Shown piece after piece: positions 53,046 through 64,000 of a stretch of DNA of 64,000 nucleotides. Under the pieces are notes generated by a model, which ran no database searches, was not told the origin of the DNA, and was given only the letters and a program-made list of their open reading frames with translations. Origin of the DNA: Spinellus fusiger (lineage: Eukaryota > Mucoromycota > Mucoromycetes > Mucorales > Phycomycetaceae); the NCBI GenBank assembly GCA_025094145.1, contig JALLLS010000044.1, positions 1 to 64,000 on the forward strand, in the 5' to 3' direction. Within the stretch, counting starts at the first letter, position 1; each line of letters opens with the position of its first letter. A program made the translations under genes and the position numbers.

Positions 53046-56020
53046 TCAACCGATGAACCTAATGTTCCTCTCGTAAAAGGCGATTAACTAACGAGAAATA
53101 AGTCAGAGGCCTTTGTGGATGTGTGTTTTACTGTACCTGTTCAATAGCACACTTATGGATCTCCTGCACTAAATGTACAGTGAGATCACCATTCCTCCTA
53201 ATTCATATAAAAAGGTGCCTAGTATAAATACAAGAGATCCAGAAAATACAAGAAATACAAGAAATACAAGAAATACAAGGACCTTACCATTCTACCATTG
53301 CTAATAATTGGTTTTTTCCTACGACTTGCTGAATATTTGTAATTCCCAAAAGATCCCTTTTCCAACACCGCTTCTTTGCCTGGGTGTGATAGACCACGAG
53401 CTTATAGCCCATAACTCGAAACATTGGGTCAATGTCTTCTTCAACAATCCCCTTTGCAGCTGCCATCAATGCATAAGGCGACTGCTCTGTGATGGGTTGG
53501 ATAACATCATGCTTTGATCGTTTGTGTTTAGTAAAGGGCTGTGTTTCTATGGGTGTTTCCTCTTCTGCCCTTCGTTTTAGGGATGTTCTTGTGGGTTGGA
53601 TTTCAGGTATCTCTTCTGTCTTTGAGATCCCCTTTGAAGAGAGTCTTTTAGGCTCTTTTGTGGACACTTTCTTGGGGTTTTTCTTGGGGTTTTTCTTGAG
53701 TTCCTTCTTGAGTTCCTTCTTGAGTTCTCTCTTGAGTTCTTTTGTGAATGCTTCTGTGGACATTTCTATGGACTCTCTCTCGAGTTTTCTTGTAGACGCT
53801 TCTGTGGACTCTTCCATGGAGTCACTGTCTGCCATTCTTATCGCTTTTACAGTATCTTTTATTTTATTCTTTCTAGTCTTTTCCTTTTCCTTCTTCTTTA
53901 CTGGTACATTCTTGGGATAAGTCCCAAGAGCATTCCAATACTGAATACAAAGACCAGGACAGTCCCTATAAAAAGAGATAAGCAAGCATAAAGAGAAGCA
54001 CCACTTACTGATGTAGTTGTTTGGCAGGCTCTACTGTATTCATACTGTCTGGATAGCCCTCCCATTTGATAGTATAATTCACTACTGTGTTCTACTAATG
54101 TCAATGCAATAGGTCACTCTTCATCTACTTACTCGATAGATTGAATGCGCCAGAATCTTCTCTACCTTGTATTCTATCTCTTCTTCTGCTAACAGTTTCG
54201 CTTCTTCTGCTAACAGCTTCTTTGCTAGTCGTTCATCTGCTTCTTGCATTGAATAAAGGTAGGACTCAATGGAACCACTCTTCTCCTTTCCCTTTCCCTT
54301 GTTCTTTCTTCCCTTCTTCTGCTCTTTGCTCTTCTTGTTTGATTCTGATTTGTCTTTATTCATCCTCCTCTCCTTTCTGTCTGTCTCTATACCATCTTCC
54401 CCTGTCTTTGTTTTTATAGGTACATACTCTATCTCCATACTGTCCATAGTGACAGTAGCACTGTCTTTGTCTTGGTCCGCCCCTTCACTCAAATTGGCCT
54501 TTTTTGGCTTTCTTCCTCTCTTCTTTGGCTTTTGCAAGTGGGTGGTGTTGGACTGTAGACTGTCTTGTTGAAGTCTATCTTTATCCAGTGGCTTGGATTC
54601 TGTAGTCCTTTCCACACTGCCATCCATGGATTCTCCTGAACTCTTTGTCGTATTAAGATCTGCATCAACATCTGCACTGCTCTCTGCATCACCCTTTCCA
54701 CTGTCCTCTGCATAAGTAGCCACACCCTTCATGGCAAAAGAATCCACTGTGCTTTTTGGACTGTCAGTAGTCACTGTATTCTTCATGGCTCTACCTGTCT
54801 GCTGTAAGAATGATGTTGAATGGCAAGGACCTACCTTCCTCCTTGTCTTTCTCTTGGGCTTCTTCAGTACAAGACACATCAGGCGTCAAGGAGGGTGTCC
54901 CTTGGTCACTCTTCCTTTGTTCGCATTCATCTGTGCTATTATTATTATTATTATTGCCACTGAAGAACTCTGCCTCCTGAGTTACTTTCATCCCATCTTT
55001 ATCCTTAATCTCGCCTGCTTCCTTAGTTTCCTTAGTTATCTTTAATTTTTCAACTGAATTAGTCTCCTCTGTCTCCTCTGTCTCCTCTGTCTCATCCAAT
55101 CCCTCTGCTGGCTCTGCTTCCTTAGTTTGGAGGTAGACTTGTTCTGCATCTGAGTTATCCTTTATGTCATCAGAGCTATTGGAGAGAATGGGGTGATTGG
55201 CATCCTTCAATGAACTCAATGTATTCTCTGCACCCTCCTCCATTGCAGTGGTGCTATGGACAGCAACATCTGTCGTACTTTCCACTGGGATCATCTGTAT
55301 GGATCCATTCGACTCTTCCATCCCGTCCAATGCCACTGTGGACATGTCTTGTCGTGTGCCAGTGGCTGGTTCATTCCTCTTATTCTCATTTGATTCCTCC
55401 ATTAAGGTTGTTTTTGGAGATATGTCTACACATGTGGATGGATCCTCCTTTTGTGATTCATCCGTGTCCATTGTCTCTTTGCTGTGTAGTTCTCCTGTCT
55501 CTTGTGCATGTGTTTTTATACACACTTCTTCCTGATAAAAGACCTCAGTCATATCACTCGTCTCAGTCTTGGCGTGGTCTTTACTTTTTAATAATACATT
55601 AAAGTCGTCCATGTCTTATGATACAGTACAGAATTGAGTCTATGATGGAATTCATCGTGCCATCATTACCTGTGTAATTCTCTTTATTAATTATATCCAT
55701 CATTGTATGTATTTTGAGCTCTTCTTCAATAGCCTTCATTATTTCTTCCATATTTACACTGTCCATGCATGACATTCAAAGGTGAGTTATAAATAACCCC
55801 ATCACCTGGGCAAAGCTACATGACGAGAGCTCCACACTTACCTTTCTGTTACCTTTTCGTCACCCACAGCACCAGTGTCATCAGAGACCTTTTCAGACGT
55901 GTTCTCTGTGTGTGGTGTATGAAGAGACGTCCTTGTCGACACGTTCTCATGATCCACTTCCATAAGACTCTCTTTTATGTTCATGTCTTCACTCAGTGAT
56001 ATTTCAATATCGATCCTCAT
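53046..56020 (-). CDS. HP1-like protein: chromodomain plus chromoshadow domain, 857 aa
   Basis: Eight exons (55,842-56,020; 55,670-55,758; 54,835-55,614; 54,133-54,794; 54,009-54,091; 53,288-53,965; 53,137-53,197; 53,046-53,087) total 2574 nt. The first 550 residues are acidic, Ser/Thr/Glu-rich and disordered, with a basic patch (KKRGRKPKK) resembling an AT-hook. The chromodomain follows (about 556-620): EIEYKVEKILAHSIYR, NYTIKWEGYPDSMNTVEPA and CPGLCIQYW; one aromatic-cage Trp (ENTWEP) is Val here. A Lys-rich repeat linker (KELKKELKK) leads to a C-terminal chromoshadow domain (about 780-857): MVEWRNGDLTVHLVQEIHK and LIAFYERNIRF. HP1 proteins bind H3K9-methylated nucleosomes and dimerise through the shadow domain. 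The last two exons were chosen because they complete the shadow domain; an alternative stop after MVEW would truncate it. Confidence 0.85.
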
Positions 56021-57738
56021 GACGTGATCTGTAGGTAAAGGTAAAGTAGACAGGTAAGCAGGTAAATAGTATAAATTGACTACTCAACAAGATGTTAACT
56101 AGAAAACTCTATGACTTGTATTGCTTTTTTTTCTTTTTTCTTTTTTTTTTCTTTTTTTTCCTTTATTGGAAGGATTTGGTTTTATTAAATCTTGGGCAGC
56201 GGTCACACGTTTACAGACACAATCTTACCATCAGGAAAAGAAAGTGATAAAAAGAAATAAGAGTGAGAAATTCTGTAGAATTAATTATCTGATAAATGAA
56301 TTATAGTGCATAAGAATGGTGATAGAGTCAATTTCACTGTAAATGTAAGTATAAACATTCTCTTGTTAGTTCAGAAGAAAGAATTAAGTATATGAGAGAA
56401 GGGATTCTTCTAACCCATAGTATAGGAGTTTCTGAAATAGAGGGTAGATGTAGACTAAGAATACCAAATCTAATAGAGTTCAATAGAGTGGTGTCTTTAC
56501 ATGGCCAAGGTAATGTTAATAAGGAGAAGGACTAGAGTGTGTTTTGATATATTAAAATAAAAAGAGAGAAAAGTATGGAATATCAGTCAAAACAAAGAGG
56601 CATAAATATCCAGTGAATGTTGTTGCTATATTCAATCACTCATTACAACAAAAGCCCACAGATCAGCAATAGGATATCCTGTTGAAAAGTGATCTGGCAG
56701 GCATAGATTCAAGCATCATCAACTTTCCTAGGCAAAAGTAAGACGGGAATGTAAATCTCAATTCTCAAATGAATAAAGACTTAATAACAGCTATTTATGA
56801 TGGCAGTAAAGACACTCAACGAATAAAGAGAATAGATACAGCACAAGCAGATTTGGTATTTATAAATGTAACAACTGAATACAATACTAGTCTTTACTAT
56901 AGAACTCCTTAATCTCCCTGTACACGTATTTTATGAATAGGGCATGATAAGTCTTACATTAGACCATCTTTCTTTAGTCATCTTTTTCTTTATTCTCTCT
57001 TTCATTACAGACCAGGAATCCATGGTGCTGGTTTGACGAACGCATAGACGCATAGGCATAAGAAACAAGAGACTGAAATAGAGAAAGTGATTCGGATGTT
57101 AAAAGACATTGACACTGATTATAGTCATAGTATAACGACAGTAACAATAGCAGGGATGATCACCCTTTTCAATTGGGGTACATGTCCAAGGATAGATTAT
57201 CCTGTACCAGCATAGGCTTATTTTGGTTATTTATTATAAAGAAAAAGATCTACAGTCTGTCTTGATATGTGTACTCACTTGCACAGACCAATGCAACAAT
57301 GGAACAATAGAACCTTTTTCCTTTATATAGTAAAAAGGATCGCTGGTGCCAAATACAAATACTAATCAACAAACCCAATAAAACAACCCACAAGAGAATA
57401 GCACAGCACGCTTGGTCCTATAGATACAAAAGAATAATAATTATTGCCCCTCTACTCACAATTATACGACTTGAAAATGACATTGTATCTTGCTACCTAT
57501 AGTACAAACTAAGAAAAATGCTAATTCCATTTCTAACTTTATTATGCAAAAGAATAAAAATTATAAAGCTGAGAATCCAGAAATAATAATAATAATAATA
57601 ATAATAATAGAAAATAGGCTATGCTAAGACATATGTGTATATGTACAGTAAGGAGTAGAATAGAACAGTGAGTGAGCAGATACTACTAGTGATATTTGGT
57701 ATTGTTTGCCACCGAAACCACCTTTTAGTATATCTCAT
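56021..57738. other. Spacer between HP1-like and WC-1-like genes, possible relic
   Basis: Promoter of the HP1-like gene, then AT-rich DNA. A 55-codon plus-strand frame at 56,368-56,535 (containing GVSEIEGRCRLRIPNLIEF) has protein-like composition but no recognised family. Other short protein-like fragments follow to about 57,200 with stops, so this may be a decayed gene or element. (AAT)n lies at 57,583-57,608. Confidence 0.35.
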
Positions 57739-60262
57739 TTATTTCACTTCAGGTGTGGTTTTGGTAGTGATGGACTTTGCATAGCGCAAACCACAAGCAT
57801 TACAGAGTTCTTTGGGTCCGTTGGGTCCTTTACGCCATTCAGGAGAATCAGTGGATTGACATTGGGCACACATCTTGGGTATTTCTACAGTATGCAGCTT
57901 TCTCTTTTGCTATTTGTATTGAGACAACAGAACGTGCATTAGATAACAATAGTATTATTAGTGTTATTATTATTGCTATCACTATCACTCTATAAACTGT
58001 CTTTCTACCCCCTCCTCAATAACAAAGAATATATATATATATAAGACTATCTTCTTTGCTTACCTTTCTGCGCTTAGGGCTTGACATCTTATCAATCTGA
58101 TCACGTAGCTTCTGGTTAGCCATCTGTAACTGATGAAGTTCATACTGCCAACTTGTTCCACGCACTGTCTCAAGTTCAGAGAATATGTTTGTATCCTGAG
58201 TGTCATCCATAGGCTCCAGAGGAGACTCTTGATTAGCCTTGGCTACTTCTTTAGCTCTAATCTGCATCAAAGCAAAAGAAGGCTGCCCTGAACCAGGAGC
58301 AATGTCACCCGGGTAGAGGGTAGATAGAACATGAATGTAATGACCCTTGCTATTTTGGATTGTGTGTTCGATATTCACCACCTGTCCTGCCTTTACAAGT
58401 TTAAAGGCATGCGTCACCTCTGGAATGTCACCATCACCAACATATTGGAAAATAGAAACCCCTTCAAGGAACTCAGCTGTATACCCCACGACTTGTGTAC
58501 TTGCAGTGGTGACATGAAGATTAAGCCCTGTCAAACTGGCCTTGATCCAGAACTCGGGTTCCATCGCATGGACTGTGCTTGACAGGTTCAGGTGATGTCG
58601 TGATAGATGGTACATGGATCGCTCTCTGCCCGACAGGATCAAACATTTGCGGCCTTTGCCTTGGTCAACATGGAGCTTTCCTTGGCACTCCATCCACATG
58701 TAGCCAGAGTACTTGCGTCGTACCCGGTAGACCAGGTTGACTACTCTTTCATTGTCGGATGCTGCTTCTTTGATTTCACGCATGACAGGGACAATGTCAG
58801 AAGGATGGCAAATAGAGCTAAGACTGTGGCCAACAAGTTCTTCTGGGTCGTGTTCAAGGATATTGGAAGAAGAGGAGGAGCAATAAAGAAAGAAGCCTTT
58901 AAGAGACAGGACATGGATGAAGTCCTCTGATTGTTCCAAGAGCAACTTGTTCCACTCTTGTTGGAATTGGTTTTCATTTTCACCAGAGCATTTGACAAGA
59001 CTCAAGATTTCCTGTCCAACAAGGCTAGGGGTGCTAGGGGCTTCAATGGTGGGAAGTTCTCTGAAGTAGTCATCTACTGGCTCACATATCAAGTCTATTG
59101 GGAATATCATTAAGACATTCCATGAACTTTTTTTTTTAAAAAATAAATAAACTTACTTCCACTAGGAATATAAGGTGGAATATTCATTTGTTGGTAGTTT
59201 ACGAGATAAGTACCATCTGAGAAATTGAGAAGTGCCAAAAAGAGAAAGATAGAGAAAGTGAGAATCCATTCACCAATGCATAACATAACATGGATATACC
59301 ACGCAAAAAAAATAAAAATAAAAATAAAAATAAAAATAAAAAAATAAAAAAAAGAGGTATCTAATATGGCATAGACAATACCTTTCATCTTTTCAAGAAT
59401 AGCATTGGGCTGTTCCACTAGATCTACTTGAAGACCCACGAAAAAGGCGGTTTCATTAGAATCTATACAGATGGGAATGACGGTAATAAGATTCACAAAT
59501 GGCTAATGGTTTTTTTTAAGAATATAAAAAAGCGAATAAATAAAAGCACAAACGGCCTACCACCTAGATGAATAACAACCACTCGTACCTGTCCTCCTTT
59601 TCGATAGTTAATAATGCTTGCTTGGTGTTCGTTGCTTTGAAGCATCTGAGCCTTCAAATGGTACACTGCTTGATTATCTGTGTATTGTCTACGAGATCCA
59701 CCAGTGACTTGGCCATCAGGTGCCTGCAAGAATCGACAATTGCGACCAACAATCTCTGATCCTTTATAGCCAGTCAAATGCTCAAAAGTAGGAGAACAAT
59801 AGACAATAGGATGGTCGTATTGACGAGCATCTGTCACAAGGAAAGAGCAAGACATGTCAATAGGTCCTAGATTGATTTGTGGATTGGGTCTAGAGACATG
59901 GGCGTTTGTTATTGGTAAATAGAGAGCCAGCAAAAGAAGAAAGTACAAGACAAGCTGAGGCCACTTGAATCCATCTAAAGTCATGTCAGAATTTACCTGT
60001 TGACAAGACGAGACAAGACACCAATCATATCAAAGCCAGAGCTAGAATAGACACCAGAAAGAGGAACACTGGAAGGAGGAACAACATTTGCACTGGGTTG
60101 ACTAAAATCCAAGCCAGTGGTTGAAACTACAGATGCGAGTTGCTGGGTCTGGTCTTGGAAATTGTCAAAGAAGGGTCTCGAAGATGGCTCTTGAAGAAGA
60201 GTAGTCGTATTTTCATACTCTTGGAAGTCGGTTGGTTGGGTATAAGTCGGGTATGGATCCAT
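57739..60262 (-). CDS. White-collar 1-like blue-light receptor (LOV, PAS, GATA zinc finger)
   Basis: Six exons (59,997-60,262; 59,589-59,889; 59,382-59,502; 59,157-59,216; 58,064-59,094; 57,739-57,873) give 637 aa. A LOV domain (about 105-225) carries the flavin-binding signature [12 protein letters not shown] with photoactive Cys at about 140, and ends [13 protein letters not shown]. Two further PAS domains follow (about 304-410, from [10 protein letters not shown]; about 420-530, from [12 protein letters not shown]), then a coiled coil, a basic nuclear signal (SPKRRK) and a C-terminal GATA-type finger CAQC-x17-CNAC with [20 protein letters not shown]. This is the architecture of WC-1/MadA/WcoA light-activated transcription factors that pair with a WC-2-type partner. 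It lacks the long Gln-rich activation tracts of Neurospora WC-1. Whether it is the photoreceptor paralogue in use cannot be judged from sequence. Confidence 0.94.
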
Positions 60263-63200
60263 GATGGAGGAAGTGAAAGAAAAAAAATGCAGAATTAAAA
60301 AGATCAGTGAAAAAGCCGTTTATATTGATATGCAAATTCATCATGATTGGCCATTTTATAATTTTCAGTATATTTCCGACCTGACTTGAACAAAAAGCTC
60401 GACTCCTCAAATTGGAACAAACTCAGAATCGAGTGAGGGAAAACTCCCCTCTGACAAACTAGGTTTTCACATTTTATCAAGCCTATTGATAGTGTAAAAA
60501 GGGGCCACTGTAGTAAGGAGATGTGAACATAGAAACATAAGATGGAATGTAAAAAGAGACAAAACAGTGATAGCGATAGAGAAAAGTAAACATGAGAAAA
60601 TAGTATTCAGGAAATAAGTTACTTGCATTTTCGTGCTGAAAGTACTTCAAAAGCTTAATTTCACATAAAGTATGTAGATAGAATAGGGTAAGGTCAAAAG
60701 GTAAAATATGCTTCATGGCCACCATCTTCCCCGTACTTGTTTTAAGGGATGAAGTATAGTAGTAAAAGGGGTTAATATACTGGAGATGGGTATCCTCATG
60801 TTAAAGGAGGGTCCCTAAAGAAGAAGAGGAGATCTGTTGTACATTGCACAGTGGGCTTGTTCACCAATCACTCACTTTTTTTTTTGTTTTATTGTTTTTA
60901 TTTCCAATGTTATTATTTTTATTTTTATTATTTTTATTATTGACAGCATAAAAATGCTCAGCTGTTGTTATCATTATTATCATATTCTCTCAATAGAAGG
61001 CTGTACTAGTAGACAAGAGAGAGCCTTAAAGATACAGTGGCAGATGTGCCTCTATACACTACTGCTTCCTTTGCAATGAGTTTAGTTTGGACTGTATTTA
61101 AAAGTGGGTGAAGTTAGATTCTTCTATTTTCAATTAACTCATGCCATTCAAAGTAGCCCAAGGAGTCAGAATAAAAACAACTTTCAACCAATTGAAGGCT
61201 CTTTCAAATCTAATCCTTGACTCACTGGACCAAGTACCAACTCTCAAATTATAGGCTACACTAAGTTTCTACTTTTTCTTTTCTTTAAAGCGAATAAGGT
61301 TTGAAGTCAGGTTTCTGTGTTTAAATAAATAGCAGGATACACAAATGCACTGAGCTGTCTATCATCTTTTGCTATTATACTCTACAGCCTTTCTTCTGTT
61401 GAGAAATAAATAATAAATAATAAATAAACCCAGTAACATGGCTAATTATTAATCCAATATCAAGAAACCCCTTTTTATTTTCAAAAATGTCTCTTCATTC
61501 TCTATCACGTATTGAATCATTAGTCTGGAATAAGGAACAAAGGCACTCTGGCTCTACCAAAGGCTACACAAAATGTTCTATCAGCTACATTTTTGGTCGA
61601 GGAAAAAGGGAAGAATTATCATAATTCTATAATGAGTTAGTACTGCCATGTACAAGCATCTCAGTGTGAACTATACTTCTCCTAGTAGCCGTTTTTACTT
61701 TTTATTTTTATATCATAACTTATTTGACAGTTTATAGATCTATTTCATGTACCTTTATAAATGGATAGACAAAACACGTTTGTTCCATGTCAAACACTAG
61801 TCTGTGTATTTCAAATGTTTTCTATAGATAGTTTTCTTTTTTCCTTCTTTCTATTATTGCATGAAGTTGCTGATATGCCTAATGTACACCTTGTAAAGTT
61901 TATTTATGCTTTTATTCGTACTATAGACAGGTAGTATTTATGTGATATTTTACATTTTGAGTATGCAGTGGGCTATGTAGAACTGGTAGTATAATTGGCA
62001 TTATCTGCACATGTCATTCATCTGTGATATATTCTTGTTCTATCCTGATAATACATATAAATAAAATATAAATAATGAATTTCTTTCGTCTAGTTCTTGT
62101 TAAAAGTTGTTTCTGGAGAATAAAGATGGTCCTATACCATGCCCATTATTATTATTCTCTTGTTTTGATAGCTTATTATTTACAGTGATTGGTGTATAGG
62201 CTGACTTGGTTCAACTTAAAAAGCTGAAAATAGTGAGTTGATCATTGACTTGATGACATATTTAGAAATAAACTCTAGAAAATAAAGAATACTTTATATG
62301 GAAAAATGGAACTGATGTTAGGCAAAATAAAAAGAATATCATGCTGACTCAATGTTTAGAATAGTTGTGTCTAAATTCTTTGGAAATTATACACTGGACA
62401 AACGGAATCAGTATGTAGTCCTAAAACCATATAGCCTGAGATTACATCAATAAAGATAATAAAGTTATTCATACAGAGTCGTTTGAGATAGGTGTGTAAT
62501 GTAAAATAGAATTTTGATGCTTGCTGCACCAACATAATCCTATCGAGTTTACTCTAATTTATGTTTTACTCTTAATAATTTTTTTTTAAAAAATAAGCAT
62601 ATATTGGAATAATAAACAATAGTATTTATAATTCATCATCCAATCTATAGAAGCCTATTTCTGATTATTTAATGAATAGAGCACACATTTACTGACTATT
62701 ACAAGGCTATAGGATACACTTTATTATTATTATTATATATCAATAAGTTTTGTTTCTTTCTCGAACTGAACTACTCTTATAGTAAATAAATTAAGACTTC
62801 TATCAAGGCTCGGCACGTTTTACTTTGAGGTGGGGGGAAACCACCGTACTGCTGCAGGTCTTTTCTATAAGATAAAATTCAAGATTATGGATCTAATATT
62901 TATTTCTACTTGAGTAGTATTGAAATATTTAGTTAAAAAATGTCTTCGTAAAGACGAAATGTCTTATACAATCTCTTGAGGTGTTTCTTTCATATATGCT
63001 ATTTGATAGAGTTTTTGTTTCTCACTCACAAAAGAGCCACCTATAGTTGAGCATATGAAAAAAAAACAGGCTTTGATAAATACTAACTATATCAAGTGTT
63101 TGTCCTTGAGATTATCTTACTGTCATTGAAAAAGCTAAACGTATTGGGAATTATGCTCTTTTAAACTTACAGAGAGAATCTTTAAGTGAATTCAACTTAA

Positions 63201-63912
63201 TTTTAGGAATGTCTTTTACATTCCTTACTTTGGATTCTACAGCAATCACAGGCTCAATCACATTAAGAAATAGCTTTTTTATACAATAGACTTTGTTACA
63301 CTACATAGATGAGCTACAGTACTGATGTTAAGAAATATCATACTTAGACAGCCGGGGCTAAGCCTCAATGAATGAAGCATAAGATTTCAACAATTACATG
63401 CATCGAGAGACTCTGACAGAAATATCAATGCGTAAATCTTATGTATACATACTTATAAAGTATGCCTATGGTATCAAAAGAGGAATAATCAACAAATGAT
63501 TATATCTTGCTTTTCTAAATGTTTATATTTAAATAGAAGCATTATATCTATTAAAAATATAAAATAAAATAAACAGCTAAGCCATATGAAGTGAAGAGTC
63601 GTGATGTCTAAGAGATTTCAAAAGATTGTCTATTCTAGATTAAAAAACTCATAATTTTTATGCTTTGACCTATAACAAAATATTATGTTCTGTTCAGCAA
63701 TATGAGAATTTCATAATTGCCTGTAGCACTTAGTTTTTTACCCAATAAACCTGTGTTTAGTATTATAATGGTCCTATTTATATTCTATAAAAGTGTGAAT
63801 TCCTTACTAGTGTTTATTGTATGTTTTTATCACAAAGAATAGGTATTTCTATTTTTATTACAGGAACATATCAGAATGTAAAGAATCTACCTAAGATTTT
63901 GAATATTCACTG
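60263..63912. other. 3.6-kb AT-rich region without a recognised gene
   Basis: The first few hundred bases upstream of the WC-1-like gene must contain its promoter; GATATGCAAATTCAT lies at 60,327-60,341, 65 bp upstream of the ATG, and resembles a block upstream of ATM1. Beyond that I see no gene, RNA or element. The sequence has stops in all frames and short A/T microsatellites (for example AATAAATA at 61,406-61,425). Confidence 0.4.
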
Positions 63913-64000
63913 TATAAGATCTATAGGCTCAATAATCCCATTTTCCCAGAATGTTTTCAGGATTGAAAAAACAATCAGTTTGCTGGTGCCAAACATAATA
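63913..64000 (-). CDS. Second copy of the tandem HTH protein, partial at window edge
   Basis: The last 88 bases match 8411-8498 at roughly 93-94% and keep the same minus-strand reading frame. They encode the end of the third HTH unit (KTFWENGIIEP preserved) with a few substitutions (for example Val to Phe after IM, Pro to Leu after TSK). Similarity stops abruptly at 63,913, so the C-terminal quarter of the gene is either absent or replaced in this copy. The rest lies beyond the window. Confidence 0.75.

Noticed and set aside
53284..53286. Stop codon after MVEW as the end of the HP1-like gene
   Set aside because: The same bases form a good GTAAGG donor, and splicing to 53,197 and 53,087 completes a chromoshadow domain with total length divisible by three.
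1..64000. tRNA genes
   Set aside because: I scanned by eye for the B-box type GGTTCGAATCC and matching acceptor stems and found no convincing candidate; divergent or intron-containing tRNAs could be missed.
1..64000. CRISPR arrays
   Set aside because: Tandem arrays are direct, spacer-less microsatellites and minisatellites; no repeat-spacer periodicity, and the DNA is eukaryotic.

Overview
This is nuclear DNA from a filamentous fungus, most likely an early-diverging (Mucoromycota-type) lineage. The evidence is short GT-AG introns in nearly every gene, AT-rich spacers full of microsatellites, a LOV/PAS/GATA white-collar photoreceptor, a GLUT-like hexose transporter, and Tc1/mariner, Crypton-like and TnpB/Fanzor-like relics. 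No species can be named from the window alone. I rebuilt exon structures by hand from splice sites and reading frame; every spliced gene below totals to an intact frame from ATG to stop.

Layout. 0-10.4 kb is a graveyard of mobile and duplicated sequence: a deleted, C-to-T-riddled 28S rRNA copy, a Tc1/IS630-like relic, a Crypton-like tyrosine recombinase relic, a Tc1 element with matching inverted ends and TA duplications but a broken transposase, a decayed HAL-type kinase, a transposase tail and a solo-LTR-like repeat. One intact ORF sits among them: a protein of three (perhaps four) tandem helix-turn-helix units. A second copy of it begins at the right window edge (63.9 kb).

10.4-31.7 kb is gene-dense: PTPA (PP2A activator), a Nudix/CCCH/W2 fusion protein, a hexose transporter, a tail-anchored EEP-family phosphodiesterase, a steryl-ester-type lipase, GNA1 (chitin precursor synthesis), a double-hotdog acyl-CoA thioesterase, MTD1 (one-carbon metabolism), gamma-tubulin and an RCF2/HIG1 mitochondrial protein. 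31.9-33.0 kb holds another broken Tc1 copy. 34.5-36.4 kb carries PWP1 (ribosome biogenesis). 37.6-38.4 kb has a TnpB/Fanzor-like nuclease relic.

40.4-60.3 kb is again genic: an intronless, apparently highly expressed C2 / glycine-zipper / coiled-coil / chitin-binding-module protein; ATM1 (mitochondrial ABC exporter for Fe-S/thiol export); a sulfite oxidase whose Mo-ligand cysteine sits in a 6-nt micro-exon; an eight-helix membrane protein; a very long HP1-like chromodomain/chromoshadow protein; and a WC-1-like blue-light receptor. 60.3-63.9 kb shows no recognisable gene.

The genes are a mixed housekeeping set rather than a pathway cluster. Four encode mitochondrial or sulfur/one-carbon functions (ATM1, RCF2, sulfite oxidase, MTD1). 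The most unusual items are the triple-HTH family, the Nudix-CCCH-W2 fusion, the C2-chitin-binding protein and the catalytic micro-exon.
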